Positions 1 to 10,553 of a stretch of DNA of 64,000 nt are shown in pieces; the first letter of the stretch is position 1; every line of letters starts with the position of its first letter. The stretch is taken from positions 868,001 through 932,000 of the forward strand of contig NC_014970.1 of NCBI RefSeq assembly GCF_000200735.1, in the 5' to 3' direction. Under the pieces are notes generated by a model. The model was not told the origin of the DNA. It did not search any database and saw nothing but the letters and a program-made list of their open reading frames with translations. Made by a program: the position numbers and the translations under genes. The stretch comes from Mycoplasma haemofelis str. Langford 1. GTDB lineage: Bacteria > Bacillota_I > Bacilli_A > Mycoplasmatales > Mycoplasmoidaceae.

Positions 1-114
1 TGTAGGTCTCTTATCCTCATCAGAAGAAAAGTTACGGGCAGCAAGATATCCCAATCCTGAAGCACCACTAACTGCTCCTAACCCTGCAGCAGCTTTAGTT
101 AAAGGAAGAGACAT
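1..114 (-). CDS. Family B surface-type paralogue, N-terminal part
   Basis: Only the first 38 codons are present; the gene runs off the left edge. It begins MSLPLTKAAAGLGAVSG and continues GLGYLAARNF, the hydrophobic head shared with the genes at 3086 and 39756. No function is known. Its start lies just upstream of the stop of the next gene, so it is the downstream member of the same minus-strand run. Confidence 0.8.
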   Translation of the reverse strand, partial: MSLPLTKAAAGLGAVSGASGLGYLAARNFSSDEDKRPT

Positions 115-116
115 AA

Positions 117-554
117 TTAAGTAGGTGTAATTGTCTTAGTGCACCATGTAGATACATTGACATAAATAGGATCCTTATCATCCACAACCTCTTTCTTACT
201 TTCCTCAGAGAACTTACTTATGAACTCCGTAGGAGCATTCTGTCCAGATTGAGATTTCTTATTATTCCAGTCAGGCATTTGTCATGGATTTGCATCCTTA
301 GACGACTCTCCAGTTCTGTACTTCTCATAAGCAGCTTTCCAATCCTCATTAGAACCCTCTAATTTCGCGTCTAAAAGCTGTTTAGTCTTATCCTGCTCCA
401 AAAGCTTTGCCACCGTGTGCTTCTGGATTGTCATGGGCTTCTCTTTCATATCGCCATTCTTCTTTAGTAATTTGTATCCGGCTGCAGCAGTTCCTCCTGC
501 GGCACTAGCTCCCAATAAGCCGAGAATGGATTTAGTAGCTAAAGAACTAGACAT
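117..554 (-). CDS. Family C2 paralogue, 145 aa
   Basis: Starts at ATG 554; a GTG one codon upstream (557) is possible but paralogues begin MxSSLA. The Gly/Ala head GGTAAAGYK is a predicted membrane anchor, followed by a short conserved stretch VAKLLEQDKTKQLL and a Cys-containing C-terminus ending WCTKTITPT. TGA at 282 is read as Trp. Closest relatives here are at 43019 and 44147. Function unknown. Confidence 0.87.
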
Positions 555-559
555 CACTC

Positions 560-1198
560 TTAAGCGCCTTCTTTAGTGCACCATTTAAGAACATTGTCAT
601 ATAAATCGCTGGTTCCCTGATTTGAAACTCGAAATTCCTTCTCACTATTATCAGAACACCATTTCTTTATCACCACCAAATCCTCAGCCTCTTTACCTTC
701 TTGTCATGGGTTACTCAATCCTACACTCGTTCGGTTAGCTGATGATTGCTCCTTCTTGCGATTCTGATAAGTTTCAGATCATCCATCAGCAACATCCACT
801 TTCAATAAGTTCTTATTCTTCCTAGACAATTGACTGGAAACACTCCTAATTAAGCAGTACTTTTCAACATTGGCTAATACCTCTTGGTTCTCATGGGAAT
901 TCAAAGGCATTTGGAGAGAACATCATGACTCCAAAGCCTTTCCTCCAGTTTCAGTTGTGAGATCATTCTTATTTAAAAGAGTTTTAATAGCATCAGAAGC
1001 AGAATCAAATTCAGCCTCCCATTGCTTTTTAGCTACTGCGGAATCAGAAATGGAAGAGATAAGAGCTCCCTTCAGAGAATCCCGAATGCTCATGGGAGCT
1101 TTCTCTTTGGACGGCATTCAATAATCGCTAGTTAAGTAAGCCCCAGTAGCCATAGTTCCTCCAGTTCCTAAAGCCGCAAGTGATTTAGTTAAACTCAT
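560..1198 (-). CDS. Family D1 paralogue, 212 aa
   Basis: Reads MSLTKSLAALGTGGTMATG at the N-terminus, then the YWMPSK hinge and SIRDSLKGALISS, followed by several Trp/Tyr-Cys motifs and the end WCTKEGA. The hydrophobic head should span the membrane. The stop sits 5 nt upstream of the next start, so it is in the same operon. No recognised domain. Confidence 0.88.
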
Positions 1199-1206
1199 GA
1201 GAATTC

Positions 1207-1815
1207 TTAAGAAGGAGTATCCTTAGAGCATCAATCGAAGGACTTTAAGAAATCCTCTTCAAAGGTTTCAGCATCATTGGTCTTCTCATTCAAAGTCTTA
1301 CATTCAGCTTTGATACCCTTTAAATCTTGAGTTTCATCGCCATTAAAGGTATGAGTCAACTTGTTCTTGGTTGCCTGACCATGACTTGTTATTCTTTGCT
1401 TTCAATCGTTATCGTTAGTAGTTCCTGGATCGTCTGTAGACAAAGGTGTCTTATTAAATAAAGCTAATCTTGCAGTTACTGTCTGTGGGGAAACACATCA
1501 TCTTCTTGCTTCTTTGTAATCATCATTACTAAATTCCTCCTTAGCTAATAAAACCCTACAGTCATTCTTCAATTGATCCTCTTGCTTGTGAGCCGAACTA
1601 TGTGCTTGATTGTACTTAGCTAAAACATTACTTCAATTCTCTGGCTTAGAAGGATCTAAAGGTGTGTACTTGTTTTCAATAAGAACTTTAGAAATGCTCT
1701 TTTTGGGCGTCTTAACTTCTGAGGATGAAGGCATTCAGTAATCACTAGTTAAATAAGCTCCGGTTGCTAAGGTACCTCCCGATCCAGCTGCCAAAAGTGA
1801 CTTCGCTAAATTCAT
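1207..1815 (-). CDS. Family D2 paralogue, 202 aa
   Basis: Start MNLAKSLLAAGSGGTLATG, then SKVLIENKYTPLDPSK, the EARRWCV motif in mid-protein and a tail ending FDWCSKDTPS. Same head as D1 neighbours but a different body. It is divergent from the plus-strand gene at 1830, leaving only 14 nt between the two starts, so both promoters must overlap coding sequence or lie further away. Confidence 0.88.
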
Positions 1816-1829
1816 ATTTACCTAGAATA

Positions 1830-2456
1830 ATGAGGGTGGCGATACTACCTAAAAAGGTACTGATACCTGCAATATCTTTAACTTCAGTTGGGGGCGTTTA
1901 TCTGACGAAATCTATAGTTTCCGAGAAAGAGGAAAGAATAACTGCATCCAATGAGGCAGATCCTAACGCGACCCAACCAACTATAAAAGAAAGATTTAAG
2001 AATAAGAACTCCAAGAGAGTTCTTCTTGATGCCACAAGTCATGACAAGGTATGGGCAGCAATATTAAAGGAATACAAGAAGAATCCTGATCCTAACTTAC
2101 CAATACCTCAAAGTGAAGTTAGTGTAGAGAAGATAAAGGAGCTCTGTTCTTCGTTAGGGAGCTCCACAGATGAAGGAGGATTAGATCAATATGAGAAGTA
2201 TTGTACTAGAGATACATGAAAGGGCTCTGTGCCTAATTTAATAGAGGTAGGGAATAAAGTTAAGTGAGATAAAAAGAAACAGGAATACGGTAACGGAAGC
2301 GTTCTACCTATTACAGATATTAAAAGTAGTGAGGAATTACCTTCCTGATGTGAAGGAAGATATGACAAACCTATGGATGATAAAGAAGATAACTACAGTG
2401 ATTATTGAAATCTAAGTAACTGGTGTACTTGGGATTCTAGTGACGAACAGTCTTAG
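1830..2456 (+). CDS. Unassigned plus-strand surface-type protein, 208 aa
   Basis: ATG 1830 is chosen because MRVAILPKKVLIPAISLTSV forms the usual short basic plus hydrophobic head; an in-frame ATG at 1764 would run back into the divergent gene. The body has KNSKRVLLDATS, YEKYCTRDT followed by TGA-Trp, and ends in Trp-Cys pairs. Its 3' end overlaps the convergent gene by 20 nt. It is a lone plus gene inside a minus array. Confidence 0.82.
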
Positions 2457-3078
2457 CTTTAGTACATCAATCCCTAACATTCTGGAACTTGATATCTTTA
2501 ACTCCATAAGCCTTCTCCGCTTTCTTAGAAGTACAGTTAGTCTTTAATTCTTGTGGTACGGATCCCGATGTTTGAGTATTTCAATTAGGGATATTCCACT
2601 TATTTCCTTCCGGATTACTTAAATAACTAGTCCAAGCAGCATTTCATCCATCTCCATCATTAGAGTCGCTTAATTCCTCTCTTCCTTCACTAGTTACTAA
2701 CTGAGTTATTGCTGTCATAGATATGCAGTATGTAGAGAGGTTCTGGAACAATGGATCTTCGGTTCCAGATACCTTCTCGTTTACCTTATTAAAACAAGCA
2801 TTTTTAAAAGCATCTGGAACGCTACTCTTATTCTTGGAAGACTCTGAATATCCCTCTATCCCAAATCCATTCCCTCCAGAATTCACATATTCAGATCACC
2901 TATCCGCCCACTGATCTGAATTAACTCCTAAGAGAGTTCTTCCGGAGTCAATAATCAAGCTTTTAGCAGTAGATCGAGAATCCTCTTTACTCCCCCAATA
3001 CTTAGATGCTCAATATCCTCCACCAGCTAATCCGGAACAACCGGCTGCTCCCGCCAAGCCTTTAACTAAATAGCTCAT
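2437..3078 (-). CDS. Family A paralogue, 213 aa
   Basis: MSYLVKGLAGAAGCSG head, SGRTLLG near residue 50, the conserved EKVSGTEDPLFQNLSTYC segment and tail VRDWCTKAKTVRH. Three Cys-bearing segments are spaced as in the genes at 7753, 41696 and 50998. It lies directly downstream of a family B gene, the same B-then-A order seen in four places here. Confidence 0.88.
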
Positions 3079-3085
3079 ATTACTC

Positions 3086-3757
3086 CTAAGATGCTAATCG
3101 AGTACACCACCTTGTGAAATTAACAAAGTTAGGATCCTTCTCCCAAAAGACAGAGCCCCTTTGGGCTACATCACACTTAAGTTTAAAGTCCGTGGGCGGG
3201 GCACTATCTGGAGACCTAGCTCCATCTATACCACCTACACTTCAAATATCTCCACCATCAGATAAATACTTCTGTCAAGAGACCTTCCAAGCACCTTCAT
3301 CCTCTCCAGTAGTTTTCAAGATAATAAACTTCGAATTCCTTTCCAATAGTTCTGAAAACTTAAATTCCTTAGAACAATACTCAACTATCTGTTTGTAAAG
3401 AGGATCTTCAATATCAGAGATTTCTGATTGAGAACCAGAGACACATCTTTCCATGAAAGAAGAGGGAACCTTATTAGTATCATTCTTCGTAGTTTCGTAA
3501 TCCTCTAAATTCCAAATATTATTACCCTCTTGAACATAGGTCTTTCACCTTGCCTTCCATTGATCCCCATCTTGACCCTTAGTTAAAAGAGTCCTCCCTT
3601 GTTCTTTAAATATCTGGAATACTGTTGAGGCAGTAGTAATTGAGCGATTCTGATTTGTATCGCTAGAAGATAAATAACTGGAAGCAAAATATCCCAACCC
3701 CGCAACACCACTTGCTGAACCTAACCCTAGTGCTAATTTAGTAATAGAAACAGACAT
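3086..3757 (-). CDS. Family B paralogue, 223 aa
   Basis: Begins MSVSITKLALGLGSASGVAG, then FKEQGRTLLTKGQDGDQW, YCSKEFKFSELL and a tail RWCTRLAS. A predicted N-terminal helix precedes a hydrophilic domain with TGA-encoded Trp. It is followed after 7 nt by the family A gene at 2437. No function can be assigned. Confidence 0.88.
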
Positions 3758-3776
3758 CTACCCACCAATAGAGAGA

Positions 3777-4205
3777 TTACTTCTTATCTTTGGTACATCA
3801 TTTAAGTACATTTATATAGGGTGTATCCTTATCGCTCGAAACTCACCTCTTACTTTCTAAATCACATCTATTTAGAAAATCTTCAAGAACAGACTCTTCG
3901 CCTTTCTTGGATACAAAATTGGTAACCTTTAGAGGATCTTCTCCAGCTTTAGAAGCGGAGTTATTCTCCTTACGATAATGATTTCACGCCGTTTTTCAAT
4001 CCTGATGGGTTATTCCGTCACTTCTATTTAAAAGAACCTTAGTCTTATCTTTAGCCAACAGTTCGGCAACAGAAAGGAGAGATCTTCTATATTCTTCGGT
4101 CTTATGCATTTCCTTAAAAAATGTGTAACCCATGAAAGAGGTGCTGCCTATCGCTCCCGCACCTAAAATTCCAAACAACGAATTAATTACTGTAGAGCTA
4201 TCCAC
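3777..4205 (-). CDS. Family C2-like paralogue, 142 aa, GTG start
   Basis: GTG at 4205 is the only start giving the expected MDSSTVINSLFGILGAGAIG head; there is no ATG upstream in frame. SVAELLAKDKTKVLL matches other C2/C1 proteins. The C-terminus has the usual WCTKDKK-type ending. A plus gene starts divergently 41 nt away. Confidence 0.82.
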
Positions 4206-4246
4206 CGTATTAGCTAATAAAAGGACTCAAGATTTTAAGTAAGAGT

Positions 4247-4588
4247 ATGTTTCCTCCCAAGAAAGTTCTTCCGATTGTGGGTCTCTTCGGAGCAGCTAGT
4301 TCCTTATCTGTTATTGGAGTGAGCATGGCAAGTGAATCTGCAAAGACGCTGCAAACAAAGGAAGATGAAAAGACTATGGAAGTTAAGCCAAAGTTTGAAG
4401 TCTCATCTGCAACAGCAAAGGAATTACTTTTTCAAGTATCTTCCAAAGAGGGTGGTGGGGGTTTGAGTTATGGACAGTTTCCAGAATTAGAAAAAGAGCT
4501 CCTATCCAAGATTGGAGAAGATTTATCTTCTCAAGAGGCTTTAGAGATAGTTACCGAAGCAGGCTCAAGAACTGGAGAAGCTAAATAA
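4247..4588 (+). CDS. Small hypothetical protein, 113 aa
   Basis: MFPPKKVLPIVGLFGAASSL is a basic plus hydrophobic head, followed by a hydrophilic Glu/Lys-rich body and no Cys or Trp, unlike its neighbours. The head resembles that of the plus gene at 1830 (PKKVL). Neither is part of the flanking minus arrays. Function unknown. Confidence 0.78.
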   Translation: MFPPKKVLPIVGLFGAASSLSVIGVSMASESAKTLQTKEDEKTMEVKPKFEVSSATAKELLFQVSSKEGGGGLSYGQFPELEKELLSKIGEDLSSQEALEIVTEAGSRTGEAK

Positions 4589-4617
4589 GTTAAGATCTTC
4601 CTTTTATTAAAAAAGAT

Positions 4618-4713
4618 TTAGTCTATAGTACACCGAGCAAGCACGTTCTTGTAGTCTTGATTATTTAAATCAAAGAACTTAATCTTAGATTTCTCAATAC
4701 ACTTACTTAGGAA
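4618..4713 (-). pseudogene. 3' remnant of a family C-type gene
   Basis: Reading the minus strand from 4713 gives FLSKCIEKSKIKFFDLNNQ then DYKNVLARCTID and a TAA at 4618. This matches the tail of intact C genes (F.DKC..ESK..VFD....Y.NV..WCTK), with the usual Trp before Cys changed to Arg. Upstream the frame continues into sequence unlike the family and overlaps the methyltransferase start. The locus was probably truncated when the restriction-modification genes arrived. Confidence 0.7.
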
Positions 4714-4802
4714 GTAGTAAACGATCAAAATTGGTAATACCCAAACTTCTACAAGACAGTGGTGATGTTCAAGCTGATGGTAAATCGAAAGAACAATGAA
4801 GC

Positions 4803-5825
4803 ATGGTTAATAAGAAATATACCAATATAGAGCTTTTCGCTGGTGCTGGAGGTTTAGCATTAGGCTTAGAACAAGCAGGATTTGAACATTTAGCCCTTAT
4901 AGAAATAGATGAAGATGCTTCAAATACCTTAAGAAAGAATAAACCCCATTGAAATGTATTGTGTGAAGATATTAAAAATGTGGCAGAAAGGGATTTAGAA
5001 AAGGAATTTGGTATCAAGAAGGGAGAGTTAGATTTAATTTCTGGCGGTGCACCATGTCAAAATTTTAGCTATGCTGGTAAAAAGGCGGGATTGAAAGACG
5101 TTAGGGGAACTATGTTTTACTATTATGCAATATTTTTAAATAAGTTAAAACCCAAGATGTTTTTATTCGAAAACGTCAAGGGTCTATTGTCTCACGATAA
5201 GGGAAGAACTTTTAATTTTATTGTTGATGTTTTCAAAGACGAAGGATATATAGTTTTTTTTGAGGTATTGAATTCCTGAGATTATGGTGTTGCACAGAAG
5301 CGAGAAAGACTTATTTTAATTGGTATTAGAAGTGATTTTAGGGAAAAGATATCCTTCAAATATCCTAAGAAACATCGGTACAAACCAGTACTTTCCGATG
5401 TATTAAATGATGTTCCCGAGAGCTTGGGGGCTAGTTATTCTGAAAATAAGAAAAAAGTATTTTCCATGGTACCACCCGGAGGATACTGGCGAGATATCCC
5501 CGAGGAGGTAGCTATGGAGTATATGAAAACATGTTACCATATGAAGGGTGGTAAGACAGGAATATTAAGGCGACTTAGTTTGAAGGAACCATCTTTGACA
5601 GTTTTAACCTCTCCTCAAATGAAACAAACGGATAGATGTCACCCTGTAGAAGTTAGACCCTTTACTGTTAGAGAAAACGCTAGGATACAGTCTTTTCCTG
5701 ATGAATGAGAATTTGTAGGGAGTATGTATTCTCAATATAAGCAGGTTGGTAATGCGGTTCCCTGTAATATGGCTAAAGAAGTGGGATTAAAAATACGGGA
5801 ACAACTAGACTTGCTTAATGTCTAA
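4803..5825 (+). CDS. DNA (cytosine-5)-methyltransferase, 340 aa
   Basis: All main C5-methyltransferase motifs are present in order: I ([13 protein letters not shown], about residues 10-22), IV with catalytic Cys85 in [15 protein letters not shown] (FENVKGL), VIII ([10 protein letters not shown]), IX ([13 protein letters not shown]) and X ([10 protein letters not shown]). Two TGA codons encode Trp. It would methylate a cytosine in double-stranded DNA; the target is not readable. ATG 4803 fits family length, though the frame is open upstream to 4689. The next ORF overlaps its stop by 8 nt and looks like a truncated partner endonuclease. Confidence 0.93.
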
Positions 5826-5973
5826 GGAGGTAGGTGATTATAGTTACAATTTATCTTTTATTTCTCAAAAGGATTTTGAAAATCACATAAAGGATACTGT
5901 CGCTGGATATAGTGAGGCATTAAAGCCAATTAATTTAAGAAGATTTAACGGCCTTTTTATAATCAACTTTTAA
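5818..5973 (+). pseudogene. Truncated type II endonuclease remnant, 51 codons (Eco47II-like N-terminus)
   Basis: ATGTCTAA overlaps the methyltransferase stop, the normal arrangement for a coupled endonuclease gene. The peptide contains NLSFISQKDFENHIKDTV and LKPINLRRFN, which recalls from memory the start of the Eco47II/Sau96I-type endonuclease family, then ends after 51 codons. Full enzymes have well over 200 residues. The downstream family D2 gene stops only 3 nt away, so the rest was deleted. Family assignment is tentative. Confidence 0.6.
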
Positions 5974-5976
5974 CCT

Positions 5977-6573
5977 CTACTGAGCACACCACTCCACAGA
6001 CTTAGAAAAGTCACTTTCAAAGCTTTCATCTGTACTCTTCTTGCCCTCTAACTCCTTACACTTAGATTTAATATTTGTCAAATTCTGATTTTCTTCAGCT
6101 CCAAAATTATGATTTAACTTATTGGGATGATCCTTCTTGTGCTCCTCTATCTTAGCCTTTCATTTTTCATTATCGGTATTGACAGAAGCATCTGTAGATA
6201 AAGCTACTTTGCCAAACAACTTCAAACGATCTCCAACGCTCTGAATCTCTACACACCATCTCCTTGCTCTTTGATAATCAGAACCTATAAATTCCTCTTT
6301 TTCTAAAAGAGCCTTACATTCACCTTTAAGTTGGGATGTGTCCTTAGTTGTGGAAGAATGAACTTCATTGTACTTAGCTAAAACCTCCGTCCAACCAGCT
6401 TCCTTAGTAATATCTAAAGGTTTATACTTCGCCTCTGTTAAAGCTTGTGAAACGCTCTTCTTAGCTTGTACCTTAGGCTTTTCAGAAGGCATTCAAGAAT
6501 CCCTAGTTAAATAGGCTCCTGTGACCATAGCTCCACCACCTAACGTAGCTGTCAAAGGTTTAATCAGATCCAT
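5977..6573 (-). CDS. Family D2 paralogue, 198 aa
   Basis: MDLIKPLTATLGGGAMVTG head, YKPLDITKEAGW, QRARRWCVEIQSV and tail SVEWCAQ. It stands where the minus array resumes after the restriction-modification insert, with its stop 3 nt from the endonuclease remnant. Nearest relatives are at 9959 and 46340. Confidence 0.87.
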
Positions 6574-6577
6574 ACTT

Positions 6578-7018
6578 CTATCCCTGACCAGTTACTTTAG
6601 CCTTAGTGCATCAAGTTAATACAGTTACGTAAATTGGATCAGAAGTATCTACCACTTGCTTCTTACTTTCTTCATCACATCTAGTTAAGAAAGAATCAGG
6701 AACTCCATTGGAGGCTGTTCTTTCAGTTGATCAATTAGTAATTCCTAAAGGATCAGAGCCATTAGTTGTCTTACCGTTATTCTGATTCTTATAGTTGTTT
6801 CAAGCAGTTGTCCAATCAGCATGAGACTTTCCTGAATTCTTATCTAAGAGTTGCTTAGTTTTATCTTTGGCCAAAAGATCGGCTACAGAATAGGTTTGCT
6901 TTTTGGTTTCCTGAACAGTAGGCTTAGAAGTTATAAGCTTACTCCCAAAATATCCCCCAGCTCCTGAGGCTCCAACTGCAGTAGTAAGTAGTGCAGATTT
7001 TGCTAAAGTAGAAGTCAT
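6578..7018 (-). CDS. Family C1 paralogue, 146 aa
   Basis: MTSTLAKSALLTTAVGASGA then GGYFGSKLITSK, SVADLLAKDKTKQLL, a DxCDEESKKQVVD-type segment and tail LTWCTKAKVTGQG. The single head plus one module is typical of C1. It precedes the D2 gene at 5977 by 4 nt in the transcript. Function unknown. Confidence 0.88.
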
Positions 7019-7021
7019 GCC

Positions 7022-7753
7022 CTACGCTTTAGCTTTAGCTTTAGCTTTAGTGCAATACTTAGAAAGGTTTTGATAAATAGGGGAATCCTTACTTTCTACT
7101 AATACAGTGGCTTCTGTAGCACACCTAGAAACAAAATCTGTCGGGGCAGGCTGTTGTGTCGAATCCTTCTTCTGTGCTCACTCATTAATATTTCAAGGAT
7201 TGGTGTTTGCTGCTGAATGCTCCTTTCTATAAACTTCCCAAGCATTCTTCCAATCGGTTCCAGAATTGCTATCAGATGAAGTTAGTAAGACCTTAGAGTC
7301 AGAATCTAAAAAGGAAGAAGCAGCTACTTTACGATCTCTGGTACATCAATTAGATACTTGAACATATTCACCATCCATCACCCCTTCCACCTCTTTACCA
7401 GATAAAGATACACACTTATTAACGAAATCATCTGGAGCTTTCTCATCAGCTATATCAGAAGAATAATTTCCTGTAAATCCACTAACAGCTCAAGGATCCT
7501 CTGAGGCTTTGGAGCTTTTGTTGGCGGTTCTATAGGCTTTCCAAGCTGCCTTTCAGAAGGTTCCTTCCTTGGAATCGGATGCAGTTAATAAAGTCTTAGT
7601 TCCAGAATCCTTTACTAACTGAGAAATAGTTTTCTTGGCTTTGGGAGTCTCACTCTCTTGGTTAAATATCTTGTATCCGGCGGCAGCAGTACCTCCAACT
7701 GCTCCAGCCCCCGCCAATCCCACTAAAGCTTTGGATGCTAAAGAAGTAGCCAT
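7022..7753 (-). CDS. Family C3 two-module paralogue, 243 aa
   Basis: MATSLASKALVGLAGAGAVG head followed by two copies of the C-type module. The first ends NWCTRDRKVAASSFL, the second KYCTKAKAKAKA. The last eight residues come from an AGCTTT hexamer repeated about four times (7028-7048), so length changes there would stay in frame. ATG overlaps the upstream stop as TAATG, which suggests coupled translation. Confidence 0.88.
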
Positions 7754-8409
7754 TACCCTCCAGACTTAACTTTGGTACATCAAGAAACTACGTTTGCAAA
7801 TTTAATATCCATAACTCCAAAAGCTTTCTCGGCTAACTTAGAAGTACATTTGGTTTTAAAGTCTGGAGGAACAGTATCCGGCTTAGTCTTAGCATCATTC
7901 CAATTATTAATGCTCCATGAATTATCCTTAGAATTATCTATGTAATCCTTTCAAGAGGCCTTTCATCCCTCATCATCTCCCTGAGTTTCATTCAATTTCT
8001 CTCTCTTTCCGTCAGCATTAATCAATTCCGATACCGCAGTCATCTTTACGCACCATGTAGATAAATCTTTAAAGAGCTTATCCTCGACTCCAGATACCTT
8101 CTCATCCAACTGTGATAGACACTTCTCCTTGAATACTTCGGGAACATTATTTTGATTCGAAGAATGGGTGGCATATCCTTCTATTCCCATTGGATTTCCA
8201 GAAGCAGCCACATACTCCTTTCACCTTTCCTGCCATTGATCTGAATCTGATTCCTTAGTTAACACAGTTCTTCCGGAGCCGATAAGAAGACTTCTAACTG
8301 TAGATCTAGAATCCTCCTCTCCGGAGCTAAGGTGCTTAACAGCAAAATATCCCCCACATACGCCAGAACATCCTGCTGCTCCAGCCAATCCCTTAACTAA
8401 ATAACTCAT
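7753..8409 (-). CDS. Family A paralogue, 218 aa
   Basis: MSYLVKGLAGAAGCSGVCGG head, SGRTVLTKESDSDQW, EKVSGVEDKLFKDLSTWC, TAVSELINADGKREKLN and tail NVVSWCTKVKSGG. Its stop shares a base with the ATG of the C3 gene. Extra Cys residues in the head (positions about 14 and 18) are a family A trait. Confidence 0.89.
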
Positions 8410-8411
8410 TC

Positions 8412-9068
8412 CTATCCTGAGACCTTAGAACACCATCTAACAAAGTTAGAGAACTTAGGATCCCTAGATCCAAAGACCTTCTCATCTTTCTTGGTATTGC
8501 ACTTGGTCTTTAAGTCATCAGAAATCTGGTCTCCTGATGCGGCCTTCTTAGTGCTCCAATCTGTTAATTCTCAAGGATTTGAATCCTTATTGTCGGCTAA
8601 ATAATTCTTCCAAGCAACTTTCCAATCTTCATTGGATCCACTTGAAGAATCTAAATTAGTTATCTTAGAATCTCCCGTAACCAAGTCATTGATCTTGAAT
8701 TCCTTAGAACAGTTCTTAACTACTTCCAAATAAAGAGAATCCTCTATTCCTGAAACCTCAACTGTTGAATTAGAAAGACATTTGTTCTTGAAAGAATCGG
8801 GAGCTTTATCCTTATCTCCCTTCTTGGCATCATAATCATCTAACTTTCAAATATTGGAATCTCCCCCCAAATAAGCCTTTCATCTCTCTGTTCATTGTTC
8901 AGAATCAGATTCCTTAGTTAGAAGCATTCTACCCTCCCTCTTAAATAGCTCAGATATGGCTATCTTAGGATCATCTGAAAATGCATAATGATAGGAAAGA
9001 TATCCCAATCCTGAAGCTCCACTAGCAGCTCCTAATCCGGCAGCAGTTTTAGCAATAGAAAGAGACAT
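8412..9068 (-). CDS. Family B paralogue, 218 aa
   Basis: MSLSIAKTAAGLGAASGASG head, FKREGRMLLTKESDSEQW, EVVKNCSKEFKINDLV and tail FVRWCSKVSG. It is immediately upstream (2 nt) of the family A gene. The KxCNTKKDEKVFGSRDPKF segment near the C-terminus is characteristic of B. Confidence 0.88.
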
Positions 9069-9073
9069 AAGAA

Positions 9074-9523
9074 TTATCCTGAAGGTTTGGATGTGGCTTT
9101 CGCCTTAGTACACCAACTGTAAACATTCTTATAAGCAGGATCTGAGGTATCAAATACCTCCTTCTTGCTTTCTGTATCGCATCTATCCATGAAATCTTGA
9201 GGGGCATTTGTCTGCTTCTTCTCGTTTATTCAATTCTTAATTTTTCAAGGATCAGAATTCTCCGTGGAATGTGAGGAATTTTGATTTTTATAATTGGTTC
9301 AAGCAGCTTGCCAATCGGCATCACTGCCTTGCTTCTTATCCTTAGTTAAAAGTTCCTTTGCGGAATCTTGAGCTATGAGTGATGCAATTGAAAACTTCTT
9401 CCTAGTCTCAGGAGTTTTCTCGGAGGATTTAGAAGTTATTAATTTACTTCCAAAATATCCACCAGCTCCGGAAGTCCCGACTGCGGCAGTAAATAATGCT
9501 GGTTTAACCAAAGGGGAAGACAT
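9074..9523 (-). CDS. Family C1 paralogue, 149 aa
   Basis: MSSPLVKPALFTAAVGTSGA head, GGYFGSKLITSKSSEK, IAQDSAKELLTKDKKQGSD and a tail WCTKAKATSKPSG. Very similar to 49419 and 52301. Spacing to neighbours is 3-5 nt, consistent with one transcript. Confidence 0.88.
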
Positions 9524-9526
9524 GAT

Positions 9527-9955
9527 CTATCCCTTATCCTTGGTGCATCACTTATCTACTTGAACATACTTACTATCCTCTACGCCTTCCACCTCCTCGC
9601 CAGATAGAGATATACACTTATCTTGAAAATCACTAGGGGCTTGTTCATCAGAAACGGAAGAACTATAGCCTCCCTTAAATCCGGAAAGAGTTCAAGGATC
9701 CTTAGACGCCTCGGAAGTCTTATTATCCTCTCTATACTTTTTCCAAGACGCCTTCCACTCTGCCCCATTTGCATCTTCCTTCTTAGTCAACAAAATCTTC
9801 TTCCCTGTTTCCTCGATTAGTTTGGCTATAGTCTTCTTTGACTTTGGGGACTCCCCGCTTTTACTAAATCACTTATGTCCCGCTACTGCAGTACCTCCAA
9901 CAGCTATCGCTCCAAATAGAGACATTAAGACTTTAGATGCTAAAGAAGTAGTCAT
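9527..9955 (-). CDS. Family C3-short paralogue, 142 aa
   Basis: MTTSLASKVLMSLFGAIAVG head and TIAKLIEETGKKILLTKKD match the first module of the 240-residue C3 proteins, but the protein stops right after VDKWCTKDKG where C3 proteins continue into a second module. It is therefore a one-module version of C3. Confidence 0.87.
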
Positions 9956-9958
9956 TAC

Positions 9959-10549
9959 CTATTCTATTGAGCACCACTCAAAGGACTTAGAAAAGTCCTT
10001 TTCAAAGCCCTCGTCAGTACTTTGCTTACCGTTTAAGGTTGCACATTTGGATTTGATAGCTTTTAAATTAGCATCATCTTCTCCGGTAAAAGTGTGATCC
10101 AACTTGTTGGAATGCTCTCCATTGTGAGCATTTATCTTCTTCTTTCATTCATCATTATCCTTGGTTTCAGATTCAGTTGTAGATAAAGCTTTCCTGTTGA
10201 AAGCACCTAATCTATCTGAAACACTTTGAAGCTTAGTGCATCACCTTCTTGCTTTTTGATAATCAACATCATTAAATTCCTCTTTACTTAAAAGAGCTCT
10301 ACATTCTTCTTGAAGGTTGGAAACCTTCTTAGCGGCTGTAGAATAGGCAGCATTATACTTCTCTAAAACTGCTTCCCATCCTTCAGCCTTAGAGGGGTCT
10401 AAAGGGGTGTACTTTCTATCTACAAGAACTTTAGAAATACTATCTCCGGCTTCTTTATTAGATGGCATTCAATGATCTTTAGTTAAATAGGCTCCTGTAG
10501 CCATAGCTCCACCACCCAAAGCAGCTGCCAAAGGTTTAATTAAATGCAT
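9959..10549 (-). CDS. Family D2 paralogue, 196 aa
   Basis: MHLIKPLAAALGGGAMATG head, KYTPLDPSKAEGW, QKARRWCTKLQSV and tail SFEWCSIE. Closely similar to 5977 and 46340. It begins the stretch whose gene order is repeated near 46-50 kb. Confidence 0.88.
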
Positions 10550-10553
10550 GGCT

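Noticed and set aside
7028..7048. AGCTTT hexamer repeat as a phase switch
   Set aside because: The unit is a multiple of three; copy change only lengthens or shortens the KA tail.
9580..9820. Overlapping ORFs of about 65 codons on both strands
   Set aside because: Out of frame with the family C3-short gene that fully covers the region.
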